Source: Puniceicoccaceae bacterium K14 (GTDB lineage Bacteria; Verrucomicrobiota; Verrucomicrobiia; Opitutales; Opitutaceae). Taken from it: a stretch of 36,983 nt of DNA. The DNA lies in contig JAKYXN010000053.1 in NCBI GenBank assembly GCA_022538095.1, positions 1 to 36,983 on the forward strand, given 5' to 3'. A model generated the notes under the pieces. It was not told the DNA's origin and ran no database searches. It saw only the letters and a program-made list of their open reading frames with translations. Position numbers and translations under genes: made by a program. Of the stretch, positions 8,251 to 16,424 are shown one piece after another (position 1 is the first letter of the stretch; each line of letters opens with the position of its first letter).

Positions 8251-9129
8251 ATGGAAATTTACCAACTCAAATCATTCGTAGCTGTCGCCGAGGAAAAGAA
8301 GCTGACTCGAGCCGCAGAACGCCTTTTCACAAGCCAACCTGCAGTGAGCGCTCACATAAAATCGCTTGAAGCAGAGCTGGGCGTCACTCTGTTCGCCCGT
8401 ACAGCAAGAGGGATGGAAATCACCGAAGATGGCCAAAAGTTGCTAGAACATTCCCAACAAATCCTTGGAAATGTAAAGGAACTCAACGAACTGGCCAGAG
8501 AGCTCCAAGCACAACCAAACGGTGTCCTTAGGGTGGGGATCAATAGCGGTAGCAACGATCTCAAGCTCGGAAAAATCGCTCAAGCACTGCAACAGCGCTA
8601 CCCAGAGATCCAACTGGATATTATGCATGCCGGCAGTGGCAACATACACAAAGCCATCCTAAATGACGACTTAGACATTGGATTCTTTGAAGGACTGATT
8701 GAATCCCCGCTCATTTCAGGATTAAAAATCGGCAGTGCAGAAGTGCGCATTGTCGGATCAAGGGACTACAAAGAAACCTTCGAATCATCAAACTGGAGCA
8801 GCCTAGAAAAGCTACCCTGGGTATTCAACTCGCCAGAATGCAGCTACCATAGCGAAATTCTACGGATATGCCAGGCAAACGAGCTTACGCTAAATAAACG
8901 CTTCACTATCGATGACGAAACTACCTCTCTCCATTTCGTTCGGAATGGTATCGCAATTTCCCTTACAAATATGTCACTCATTTCTACAGAGTTGAAAAAT
9001 GGCGAGCTAATTGCTTGGAAAGCCTACCGAGGGACTCTCGAACAACATCTCATCTGCTTGAGCAAACGACGTAACGATCGAGCCATAAAGGCATTTACCG
9101 ACGCAACCTGCGAAATTCATAATCTCTAA
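8251..9129 (+). CDS. LysR-family transcriptional regulator
   Basis: A 292-residue LysR regulator of normal length. Residues 1-60 are the winged helix (MEIYQLKSFVAVAEEKKLTR, then SQPAVSAHIKSLEAELGVTLF), and the rest is the periplasmic-binding-protein-like effector domain, starting with the strand GVLRVGIN. The start is the only good ATG ahead of the HTH. The gene ends one base before the rhodanese gene, which is itself six bases ahead of a propeller gene, so all three form one operon and the regulator probably controls its own transcript. LysR beside a rhodanese suggests a sulfur or thiol effector, but that is only inference. Confidence 0.93.
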   Translation: MEIYQLKSFVAVAEEKKLTRAAERLFTSQPAVSAHIKSLEAELGVTLFARTARGMEITEDGQKLLEHSQQILGNVKELNELARELQAQPNGVLRVGINSGSNDLKLGKIAQALQQRYPEIQLDIMHAGSGNIHKAILNDDLDIGFFEGLIESPLISGLKIGSAEVRIVGSRDYKETFESSNWSSLEKLPWVFNSPECSYHSEILRICQANELTLNKRFTIDDETTSLHFVRNGIAISLTNMSLISTELKNGELIAWKAYRGTLEQHLICLSKRRNDRAIKAFTDATCEIHNL

Positions 9130-9130
9130 A

Positions 9131-9529
9131 ATGAACGATCAAATCAAACACTACCAAGACAAGTTAAGATATGAAATAGATTCTTGGGATCTATATTCTT
9201 CAAAAGATCAGGGACAGCCAATCACCGTAATCGACGCCCGTGCCAAGGATGCTTTTAAGGCTTCCCATATCCCAGGAGCAATCAACCTCCCCCACCGAGA
9301 AATGTCCGAAACGACAACCTCGAACCTTAGCAAAGAAATACTATACGTCACTTACTGCGATGGAATCGGATGCAATGCATCGACCAAAGGCGCCCTAAAA
9401 ATGAGCGAGCTAGGATTCCAAGTAAAAGAACTCATGGGTGGCCTCGATTGGTGGATACGAGATGGTTACGCAACAGAAGGCCAAAACGGAACTCCCGGTA
9501 AACAATCAATTCAATGCGGTTGCGCATAA
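9131..9529 (+). CDS. Rhodanese-domain sulfurtransferase
   Basis: A single-domain rhodanese of 132 residues. It shows VIDARAKDAFKASHIPGAINLPH (the CH2A-like start of the domain) and the active loop YCDGIGCNASTKGA, with the expected persulfide-carrying Cys at 76 and a second Cys at 81, then GFQVKELMGGLDWWIRDGY. The second Cys of the loop and the C-terminal QCGCA (two more Cys) could form disulfides or pass on a persulfide. It is cytoplasmic, with no signal peptide. It sits between a LysR gene (1-base gap) and a propeller gene (6-base gap). The function is transfer of sulfane sulfur to a thiol acceptor; the acceptor is unknown. Confidence 0.9.
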   Translation: MNDQIKHYQDKLRYEIDSWDLYSSKDQGQPITVIDARAKDAFKASHIPGAINLPHREMSETTTSNLSKEILYVTYCDGIGCNASTKGALKMSELGFQVKELMGGLDWWIRDGYATEGQNGTPGKQSIQCGCA

Positions 9530-9534
9530 AACCT

Positions 9535-10185
9535 ATGAATTCAATCAAAGAACTAAAACGCCTCCCATCTCCAGCGCTCCTCCCCCAAGCTCTTACTTGG
9601 GATGGAGTCAATTTATGGATGGGGTCGATGGAAACGAAAGAAATTCACAAAATCGATACGGATTCATGGAAATCAATCTGGAGCATCCCCGCTCCCGGGA
9701 CTCCCTACGGTATGGTTTGGAATCAAGGAGAACTCCGAGTGCTCTGCGGAGAAACCTCAGAAGACAATCGGTTTATTCGGAGATTAATCCCAGATCATGG
9801 ATTCGACACTCAATTTTGCATCCCGTGCCCCGATGATACAGGCTCTCAGCTCAGTTACCACCGCAACGAACTTCACGTGAGCCAATGGTACAACCAACAA
9901 ATTCATGCCATAGGGCAAGAAGGCCAAGTAAAGCGAACTCATCTCTCTCCACGTGGAATATGCGGACAAGTCTTCATCGGAAATGTTCTATATCTTGCCA
10001 ATACTAACGACGAAGAAACTGACGAGTACTACTTGAGTCGTTACGATCTGAGTCAAACGGAACCCAAAGCCGAGGATATCGCCCTCATTCCATTCAAGGC
10101 CCGTTCGCTTACGTTTGACGGGACTCATTTTTGGACAAACCACCGCGAGAAACACGAAACGGTATGCTTCGCCAAGCCGGATTGA
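9535..10185 (+). CDS. Beta-propeller-like protein (NHL/SMP-30-like), unknown function
   Basis: About 216 residues using the ATG at 9535, six bases after the rhodanese stop; an ATG at 9514 would overlap that gene and is less likely. The sequence is a series of four-stranded repeats: LTWDGVNLWMGSMETKEIHKID, then YGMVWNQGELRVLCGE, then LSYHRNELHVSQWYNQQIHAI, and finally LTFDGTHFWTNHREK. This is the pattern of Vgb/SMP-30/glutaminyl-cyclase-like propellers, in which the substrate binds on the central axis. There is no signal peptide. The chain is short for a full six-bladed propeller, so it may be a half propeller that dimerises. Its role is probably linked to the LysR-rhodanese pair, but I cannot name a substrate. 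Confidence 0.7.
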   Translation: MNSIKELKRLPSPALLPQALTWDGVNLWMGSMETKEIHKIDTDSWKSIWSIPAPGTPYGMVWNQGELRVLCGETSEDNRFIRRLIPDHGFDTQFCIPCPDDTGSQLSYHRNELHVSQWYNQQIHAIGQEGQVKRTHLSPRGICGQVFIGNVLYLANTNDEETDEYYLSRYDLSQTEPKAEDIALIPFKARSLTFDGTHFWTNHREKHETVCFAKPD

Positions 10186-10219
10186 TCCTCTTCGTTTAGT
10201 ATAAAAAATAAATTTTAAT

Positions 10220-10269
10220 CACAATGAGCCATACCATTCGTATGGCCTGCATTGTGCTCCCTCTTTTTT
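10220..10269 (+). terminator. Long interrupted hairpin with T-tract, terminator or attenuator
   Basis: CACAATG-A-GCCATAC-CATTC-GTATGGC-CTG-CATTGTG forms a 14-bp interrupted stem, and a TTTTTT tract follows at 10264-10269. It would end the LysR-rhodanese-propeller transcript. The next gene's ATG starts only two bases after the T-tract, so the hairpin may also gate read-through into that gene. Confidence 0.75.
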
Positions 10270-10270
10270 C

Positions 10271-11560
10271 ATGATTAGGAGGGATTTTTTAAAAACAGGG
10301 ATCGCCGCTGGGGCAGCAATGACTATTAGCGGAACGATACCGAAAACAAGTGCAGCTACTCAAATTGAGAGTTACAATCGCGAGGGCCAATCGCCCTCGC
10401 AAATAGCGCAAGACGAAGCCTTCTGGAAACGAGTCAGACGCGATTTTGGGCCAGCTCCTGATTTCGTAAACTTAGAATATGGATACTTTTGCCCCGCGAC
10501 ACTCGCAACCCTCGAAGAGGAAATCGCTGGAGGAAGAGAAATAAACTCTCGAGCATCTTTCTACATGCGACGAACCCGCACCCAAGACCTCGAAGATACT
10601 CGCACTGAACTAGCTAAACTTGCGGGAACATCACCAGAAGAACTCTGCATAACCCGAAATACAACAGAGTCACTCAATACCATCATACAAGGCATCGATA
10701 TGGATCCGGGCGATGAAATAGTCTACTCCAATCAAGACTATGGCAGCATGGTTCAAGCCATGAAGCAAAAGGCTAAACGCTTCGGTGTCGTATTAAAAGA
10801 AGTCTCCATCCCTCTCCACCCAAAGAGCGACGAGGAAATTGTCGCAGTATTTGAAAATGCGATAACAAATAAAACAAAACTTCTTCACGTCACCCACATG
10901 ATAAACCTTACGGGTCACGTTTTACCCGTTCGTAAGATTTGCGACATGGCGCACGCCCGTGAGGTCGAAGTCGTACTCGATTCAGCCCACGCCTTTTCCC
11001 ACATTGATTTCAAGATCTCCGAGCTAAACTGCGACTACTTAGGCACCAGCCTCCACAAGTGGACATGCTCACCCGTAGGTCTTGGGCTTCTCTATGTTAA
11101 AAAAGAAAAGATACCAAAAGTATGGGGACTTATGGGCGATGTTATTCGGCCCGAAGATGACATTCGAAAATTGGAGAGAATTGGAACACGCCCTTATAAT
11201 CATATGAGAGGGCTTCGAAACGCGATTCGCTACCACGATGCAATCGGCTCCAAAACCAAACAAGAACGACTCCGCTATTTGAATACTTATTGGACACAAC
11301 ATTTCCGAAATCACGACAGAGTCTACATTAACACACCAGTGGACCCAAATCGCCATGGAGCCATCGCGAATGTGGGCATCCGAGGTGTCGAACCACAAAA
11401 AATCGCAGAGTTTTTCTACAACAAATATTCTATACTCACAGTCGGAATTTCAGGCCACTCAATAGTAAAGGGCGTACGCGTCACACCTGGATTGCCAACT
11501 TCGCTTCGACACCTCCACCTCTTTATCGAAGCCGTCGAAGATGCAGCAAATACCCTTTAG
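10271..11560 (+). CDS. Tat-exported class V aminotransferase (isopenicillin-N-epimerase-like)
   Basis: A 429-residue PLP enzyme with a twin-arginine signal (MIRRDFLKTGIAAGAAMTIS, cleavage probably near TSA-A). The fold-type I class V motifs are present: the phosphate loop TRNTTESLN (about 128-136), DSAH (237-240) contacting the cofactor, and the catalytic Lys 263 in TSLHKW. The spacing and HKW motif match the cysteine-desulfurase / isopenicillin N epimerase family rather than NifS or SufS, which have a mobile Cys loop that I do not see. Tat export means PLP is bound before secretion. Substrate unknown. The start codon lies directly behind a terminator-like hairpin and has no Shine-Dalgarno; the twin-Arg codons AGGAGG lie just inside the gene. 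It converges on the RidA gene. Confidence 0.88.
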   Translation: MIRRDFLKTGIAAGAAMTISGTIPKTSAATQIESYNREGQSPSQIAQDEAFWKRVRRDFGPAPDFVNLEYGYFCPATLATLEEEIAGGREINSRASFYMRRTRTQDLEDTRTELAKLAGTSPEELCITRNTTESLNTIIQGIDMDPGDEIVYSNQDYGSMVQAMKQKAKRFGVVLKEVSIPLHPKSDEEIVAVFENAITNKTKLLHVTHMINLTGHVLPVRKICDMAHAREVEVVLDSAHAFSHIDFKISELNCDYLGTSLHKWTCSPVGLGLLYVKKEKIPKVWGLMGDVIRPEDDIRKLERIGTRPYNHMRGLRNAIRYHDAIGSKTKQERLRYLNTYWTQHFRNHDRVYINTPVDPNRHGAIANVGIRGVEPQKIAEFFYNKYSILTVGISGHSIVKGVRVTPGLPTSLRHLHLFIEAVEDAANTL

Positions 11561-11618
11561 GACCTTACAATATCTAGTTAGAAGTAACAGCCCAGTGCAC
11601 TACAATACCACAACAGCA

Positions 11619-11643
11619 GAAGAATAGGCTATTACTATTCTTC
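11619..11643. terminator. Inverted repeat between convergent genes
   Basis: GAAGAATAG, seven bases, CTATTCTTC: a 9-bp perfect stem placed across the stop codon of the RidA gene, between it and the class V aminotransferase. It has no strong T-tract, so terminator function is only likely by position. Confidence 0.4.
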
Positions 11644-12165
11644 GTCCGCCACCTCAACCACTGCAGAGATTTCCACAGGTGCCCCAAAAGGCAAAGCATT
11701 CACACCTACGGCAAAGCGGGCATGTTTCCCCTTGTCTCCAAAAACTTGAACAAAAAGGTCGCTCGCGCCATTAATAACCAAAGACTGCTTTTCAAAGCCA
11801 TCGATACAATTCACAAAACCCTCAACTTTAACGAACTGCACAACCTTATCCAAGTCACCGATCTCGGCCAACAGAGCAGCGAGCAAAGAGACACCGACTT
11901 TGCGAGCAACTTCATAGCCTTCCTCCACAGATAGGTCCTCACCTAATTTGCCTTTGGCAAATTTACCGTCGGCATCCTTAGCAATCGCTCCCGCAAGGAA
12001 TACCAGATTCCCGGTTCGAACTGCGGGCACGTAATTCGCCACCGGAGCATTCATCTCAGGTAGCTCAATTCCTAAATCGGACAATGCTTTTTTCGTTTCT
12101 GACGCTTTCGCACTAAAAGTAGTCACGACCACAAGTAAAACTGTAACTATATTTCGTATACTCAT
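11635..12165 (-). CDS. Exported RidA-family protein
   Basis: A 176-residue RidA (YjgF/UK114) family protein with an N-terminal signal peptide (IVTVLLVVVTTFSAKAS). The body matches the longer RidA-like subgroup: LSDLGIELPEMNAPVANYVPAVRTGNLVFLAGAIAKD, GKLGEDLSVEEGYEVARK, SLVINGASDLFVQVFGDKGKHAR and VGVNALPFGAPVEI. In true RidA an Arg in the strand ahead of the VGV motif contacts the imine substrate; here HARFAVGV supplies a candidate. RidA enzymes hydrolyse reactive enamines and imines released by PLP enzymes. It starts 3 bases after the stop of a Tat-exported HisC-like aminotransferase, so both probably work in the periplasm together. Exported RidA paralogues are known but unusual. Confidence 0.9.
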   Translation of the reverse strand: MSIRNIVTVLLVVVTTFSAKASETKKALSDLGIELPEMNAPVANYVPAVRTGNLVFLAGAIAKDADGKFAKGKLGEDLSVEEGYEVARKVGVSLLAALLAEIGDLDKVVQFVKVEGFVNCIDGFEKQSLVINGASDLFVQVFGDKGKHARFAVGVNALPFGAPVEISAVVEVADEE

Positions 12166-12168
12166 AAC

Positions 12169-13290
12169 TTATAAGATTATTTTCAATGCTTTATCGAGTT
12201 TCGCCATTTGATCAGGTCGCCCCATGCTGATTCGTAGAAAATTCTGCTCGTAATAGAATCGCGGACTAACCTTCACCCCAAATCCACCAAAGATGGCATC
12301 CGCTACTGCTTTGGAGTCTTTTTCGATAGGAACCAATACAAATGTCGTAACCGAGGGAATCGGTTCATACCCCTTTTCCTTCAATGAGCTAATCGTTTGA
12401 CTTCTCATTTCTGCAGTTCTCTCTCGTACGCTCTTCAGGTAATCCTGATCGTGATACGCTGCCAACGCTGCCTCCAGTGAAACATGGGAACACCCACATC
12501 CAATACCGGTAACATAATAATCACTCAATTCGGCAGCTAATTCCTTTTGACACACTGCATAGCCCACACGCATACCACCGAGACCGTACGCTTTCGAGAA
12601 AGTTCGAAGCACAATTACCGGCATTCCCTCACGCACGCATCTCATCATTGTCAGTTTGTCCACATCGCCCGCAAAATCCAAATAAGCTTCATCAATCAGA
12701 ATTGGGCACCGCTGAGACACACGCTTGCAAAACTCGTAAAGCTCCGAAGTTCCCGCCATCGTACCAACTGGATTTTCAGGATTACAAATATAGACAACCT
12801 GCGTTTCACTCGTAATTGCTTTTTCTATACCTTCTAAATCGATCCCGTGATTGCTAGTCCAAGGAATCTTAACATGCTCTATTCCAAATTTTTTAGCCCA
12901 CATCATAAGCGGGCCAAACGAAGGATCCGAACTCACAATATTACCGCCTCCCAGTCCAAAAACAGAGGATGCGCCCATAATAATATCCGAAGACCCGGCG
13001 CCTAAAATTACTTGATCCACCGATACGCCTTCATGTCGCGCAATCGTAGATTTCAGCCGAGCTTGTCCTCCCAATGGGTATTCTTGAGCATACTGGGAAC
13101 TATCCTTGATCGCTTTGACCGCTAAAGGCGAAGGACCAAATTGATTCTCGTTTATAGAAAGATTTGTGAAGCCATGAGAGCTCTCAAAACTCGCCTTTTC
13201 CGCAGAAGCCTCGTTACCAAAGGAAGCACGGGATAGGTACGTAGCGCCAATGGCGAGAGAGGAATTTTTAATCCAATCGCGTCGTTTCAT
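12169..13290 (-). CDS. Tat-exported HisC-like class I/II aminotransferase
   Basis: A 373-residue fold-type I PLP enzyme with a twin-arginine signal (MKRRDWIKNSSLAIGATYLS). The body resembles histidinol-phosphate aminotransferase: INENQFGPSP (substrate loop), YICNPENPVGT (about 167-177), DEAYLDF (200-206, D and Y contacting PLP), and the catalytic Lys 233 in TFSKAYGLGGMRVGY. The length of the mature part is normal. As an exported enzyme it is unlikely to make histidine; these Tat HisC-like proteins are of unknown substrate. It is followed three bases later by a secreted RidA, which could remove imine by-products. Divergent from the metal-cassette gene at 13448 across 157 bases that must hold both promoters. 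Confidence 0.88.
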   Translation of the reverse strand: MKRRDWIKNSSLAIGATYLSRASFGNEASAEKASFESSHGFTNLSINENQFGPSPLAVKAIKDSSQYAQEYPLGGQARLKSTIARHEGVSVDQVILGAGSSDIIMGASSVFGLGGGNIVSSDPSFGPLMMWAKKFGIEHVKIPWTSNHGIDLEGIEKAITSETQVVYICNPENPVGTMAGTSELYEFCKRVSQRCPILIDEAYLDFAGDVDKLTMMRCVREGMPVIVLRTFSKAYGLGGMRVGYAVCQKELAAELSDYYVTGIGCGCSHVSLEAALAAYHDQDYLKSVRERTAEMRSQTISSLKEKGYEPIPSVTTFVLVPIEKDSKAVADAIFGGFGVKVSPRFYYEQNFLRISMGRPDQMAKLDKALKIIL

Positions 13291-13447
13291 AGTTGGGACA
13301 TCTTTTTAGTTAAAAACACAAAAAGTGCAGTTTCCGTGCCCATATGAGAGGAATGAGTGATTCGCTCTACATTGAGCGCTTAGCAAGCCTGCAAAAAAAG
13401 CGACTTGCAATTCCCCTCTGGGCCATTCAACCAATCGTAAGCTAGCA

Positions 13448-13858
13448 ATGACCTCAAAAAACACAGGAACCCAAAGATTGACGGCAGCCATCGCCATCAT
13501 CTCCATCGCTTTATCAAGCGGGCTTCTTGTTGTCATCATGCAGCTAATCGCATGGACAAGCATGTTCAGCGAGTACAGCCAAGTAGCTTCCTTTTCGGAC
13601 TCCCTCGAACTCACCTTCTCTGGAAATGAAATTTGTGGCATTTGTCTCGTCGCAGACGAAATCCAAGAGGATATGGACGAGACGCTTGACTCCTACCATG
13701 GCTCCAACACTCAGTTTTTGATTCCGCTTCCAAACGGAACGGCGCGAGTCAAAGCGCCCATGCATAGTCGAGCCCCCTACGCGGAAAGCTTTCAACATGC
13801 ACTCAAAGCTATCCCGCCTCCAAATAGTTCCCCGCCGCCTCGAGCCCTTCCGGCTTAA
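13448..13858 (+). CDS. Small CxxC membrane/periplasmic protein of a TonB-receptor cassette
   Basis: A 136-residue protein with one N-terminal membrane segment (residues 11-35) and a periplasmic remainder. The pattern of hydrophobic anchor, a WTSMFSEYSQ helix, ELTFSGNEICGIC (CxxC at 63-66), and a C-terminal proline tail (IPPPNSSPPPRALPA) matches a family of small proteins found ahead of TonB receptors in Verrucomicrobiota. I recognise the pattern but not a firm family name; it resembles DUF2946-type proteins linked to copper. The CxxC is a likely metal or thiol site. The TonB receptor gene follows 227 bases later. Two overlapping minus-strand frames lack such features and were rejected. Confidence 0.7.
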   Translation: MTSKNTGTQRLTAAIAIISIALSSGLLVVIMQLIAWTSMFSEYSQVASFSDSLELTFSGNEICGICLVADEIQEDMDETLDSYHGSNTQFLIPLPNGTARVKAPMHSRAPYAESFQHALKAIPPPNSSPPPRALPA

Positions 13859-14085
13859 CGACGGCATATTTACTAGGCAAACAAGACGAATTCCTGCGCT
13901 TTAACTGAAGCGAGGAACATCGCTTTTCCAATTCAGGCCACAATTCGAGCATGTAGTTACGCATGCCCTACGCTGTCGTTAAGGCCCTTACCTAAGGACT
14001 AATCAAGATCTATTACAAAAGATCACCAGAACTGCCATCTCTAGAGATCGCAGACGAAACGACACATATAAAAACGAATTTAAGC

Positions 14086-16359
14086 ATGAAACACATACTT
14101 TCCATAGGCGTCGCGGGCGCCTTTTATCTCGCATCAGCAGTCACCTCTACGGCCCAAGAATCCGTCGAATTAGAACCCTTTTCAGTCAAAGGCGACGACG
14201 GTCCTTTCATTGATACTCCGCTGGTAGGCAACACTTCTTTCGTCACATCGAGCGAACTGGAAAACATCAACGCAATTAACGTTGAAGACACCATAAAGTA
14301 CCTCCCCAATCTCAATATTCGCAAACGCTACATTGGAGACACCAACGGCGTTACTTCCATTCGAGGACAAAACACCTGGATGACCGGACGTTCTCTCGTC
14401 ACAGTTGATGGAATATTGCTCAGCAATTTTCTACAAACTCGGTGGTCCGGCTCACCTAGATGGTCCGCTGTCTCCGTAGACGAAGTCGAGTATGCAGAAA
14501 TTGAGTACGGCCCTTACTCAGCGTTTAAGAGTGGCAACTCCCTTGGCGGGTCAATCAACCTGGTCACACGAATGCCGCAAGAAAAAGAAGGAACGCTTAA
14601 ACTAAGCTATTTTTCTCAGGACTTTAGCTTATACGGCACAGATGATTCCTATGACGGATACAAGCTATTCGCATCCTACGCAGAACGTGTCGGAAAACTC
14701 AGCCTCTACGCCTTCTACAATCACTTAGAAAACGAAAGCCACCCCCAATCCTACGGTGATGCCACCGCTACCGAAGTCACCGACAGCGATGCTCCAATCG
14801 CAATCGGCACCTACTTTGACATCGACCCAGAAGGAAACAACCGAGCCATCTACAGTTCATATGGACCAGACGAACTCGAACACGATCAATTCAAACTCAA
14901 AGCCCGCTACGAACTCACCGAAGATATCCAAGTCCAATTTTCAGCTACGTATTGGAAAAACGACTCCGAGCAAACAGACAAAGACAGTTACATTACCGAC
15001 GAAGAAGGAAACACTCTTTGGTCTGGAACCTACCAAACAAATGGTTACGAATTCACCGTAAAAGGATCAGACTTCTCAGTAAACCAACGCCAACGCGAAG
15101 ACATCCTCGCTGGGCTCACCCTTGGAGGCACTCTCGCAGAAGATTGGGAATTCGATGTCACCCTCTCCTACTTCGATGTGATCAAAGACGAAAACCGCTC
15201 ATCTAGTCTCAATCCGCTCGACCCAGACTACGACGGCTCGGGCCGCGTCACCTGGTTTGACGACACTAGCTGGCTAACACTCGATGGCAAGATCGGCTCC
15301 AACCAATTCCTCGGAAATGAAAACATCAGCCTATTCGCAGGATATCATTTTTCAGACTACAGTTTAGATCTTCTCCAATCATCTTCCGACGATTGGGAAA
15401 ACGGGACTCGTGACGCCATCCAAAACAACAATGGGGGCGAGTCGCAAATGAACGCGGTTTTCATACAAGCCGGAGCTAAGTTAAACGAAAACTGGCGCCT
15501 AATCGCTGGCGGTCGCTATGAAAAATGGGAAACAAAAAATGGATACTTGCAAAATAGCACCGTAACGGAGTCGCTAGACGGCAGAGATCAATCAGAGTTT
15601 TCTCCAAAGCTCTCATTGGAGTACCAACCAAACGAAAGCTGGAAAGCGACACTCAACCTCGCAAAAGCTTACCGCTTTCCGCTCGTCCCTGAACTTTTTC
15701 AAGGACGAATCGGCAACAGCGGCTTAGAACGCAACAACCCTGATCTTTTACCCGAGGATTCAGAAAACGTAGAATTAAGCTTAACTCACTTAACTGAGAA
15801 TGGTCAGATTCGTTTCACTCTCTTCCACGATGAAGTAAAGGATGCTATATTCAATCTTCTCGATGTAACAAACTCGAGCAATACCTTCAGCTGGTTCCTC
15901 AACATAGACGAAGTCAAAACTGAAGGAATCGAATTCGTCTTCGATCAACGCGCCTTCCTCGTCGAAGCGCTCGATCTTCGTTTTAACGCAAGCTACACGG
16001 AATCGACGATCGAAAAAAACTCAGCGAACACGAGCTTCGAAGGGAACCTGTTCCCAAGAATCCCCAAGTGGCGTATCAATCTTCACGCTACATACAACTT
16101 AAGCGATAACTGGGACCTATCCCTCGGTGGCCGTCACCAGAGTCATAGTTTTAATAATCTGGAAAACGATGACTTTGGCAACAATTACGGCTCTATCAGC
16201 AAGTTTCTCGTTTTCGACACTCGTCTTAGCTATCGTTTTGGAGAAAACAAAAACTCCAGCGTTTCCCTCGGCATCGACAATCTTTTCGACGAGGAATACT
16301 ACGTATCGCACCCGTATCCACAACGCACATTCTTCGTTGAGAGTACGCTAAAATTTTGA
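14086..16359 (+). CDS. TonB-dependent outer-membrane receptor
   Basis: A 757-residue TonB-dependent receptor. A signal peptide (residues 1-23, ending STA-Q) is followed by a TonB-box-like ESVELEPFSV, then the plug domain (about 40-165): VEDTIKYLPNLNIRKRY, SIRGQNTWMTGRSLVTVDGI and YGPYSAFKSGNSLGGSINLVT. The beta barrel then runs to the terminal aromatic residue (STLKF), the assembly signal for BamA. The length is typical. Flanking genes (a CxxC protein upstream, a CxCC propeller downstream) point to a metal, possibly copper, or a metal complex as the ligand; sequence alone does not prove this. Transcription is probably shared with the propeller gene, whose ATG is 65 bases downstream. No riboswitch was recognised in the leader. 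Confidence 0.93.
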   Translation: MKHILSIGVAGAFYLASAVTSTAQESVELEPFSVKGDDGPFIDTPLVGNTSFVTSSELENINAINVEDTIKYLPNLNIRKRYIGDTNGVTSIRGQNTWMTGRSLVTVDGILLSNFLQTRWSGSPRWSAVSVDEVEYAEIEYGPYSAFKSGNSLGGSINLVTRMPQEKEGTLKLSYFSQDFSLYGTDDSYDGYKLFASYAERVGKLSLYAFYNHLENESHPQSYGDATATEVTDSDAPIAIGTYFDIDPEGNNRAIYSSYGPDELEHDQFKLKARYELTEDIQVQFSATYWKNDSEQTDKDSYITDEEGNTLWSGTYQTNGYEFTVKGSDFSVNQRQREDILAGLTLGGTLAEDWEFDVTLSYFDVIKDENRSSSLNPLDPDYDGSGRVTWFDDTSWLTLDGKIGSNQFLGNENISLFAGYHFSDYSLDLLQSSSDDWENGTRDAIQNNNGGESQMNAVFIQAGAKLNENWRLIAGGRYEKWETKNGYLQNSTVTESLDGRDQSEFSPKLSLEYQPNESWKATLNLAKAYRFPLVPELFQGRIGNSGLERNNPDLLPEDSENVELSLTHLTENGQIRFTLFHDEVKDAIFNLLDVTNSSNTFSWFLNIDEVKTEGIEFVFDQRAFLVEALDLRFNASYTESTIEKNSANTSFEGNLFPRIPKWRINLHATYNLSDNWDLSLGGRHQSHSFNNLENDDFGNNYGSISKFLVFDTRLSYRFGENKNSSVSLGIDNLFDEEYYVSHPYPQRTFFVESTLKF

Positions 16360-16424
16360 TCCAGGAAATCAATGGCGGGCAGCTCGTCTGCTCGCCCACT
16401 AATTTTCCACCAAGAATACAAATC

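Noticed and set aside
13306-13641. Minus-strand frame over the CxxC gene
   Set aside because: No motif or signal, low complexity, and it overlaps a plus-strand gene with a membrane anchor and CxxC.
13544-13867. Second minus-strand frame over the CxxC gene
   Set aside because: Same reasons; it is Arg- and Gly-rich as expected from antisense of a Pro-rich tail.
16356-16424. Upstream extension of the propeller gene
   Set aside because: It overlaps the receptor gene's stop, and the ATG at 16425 opens a clear signal peptide.
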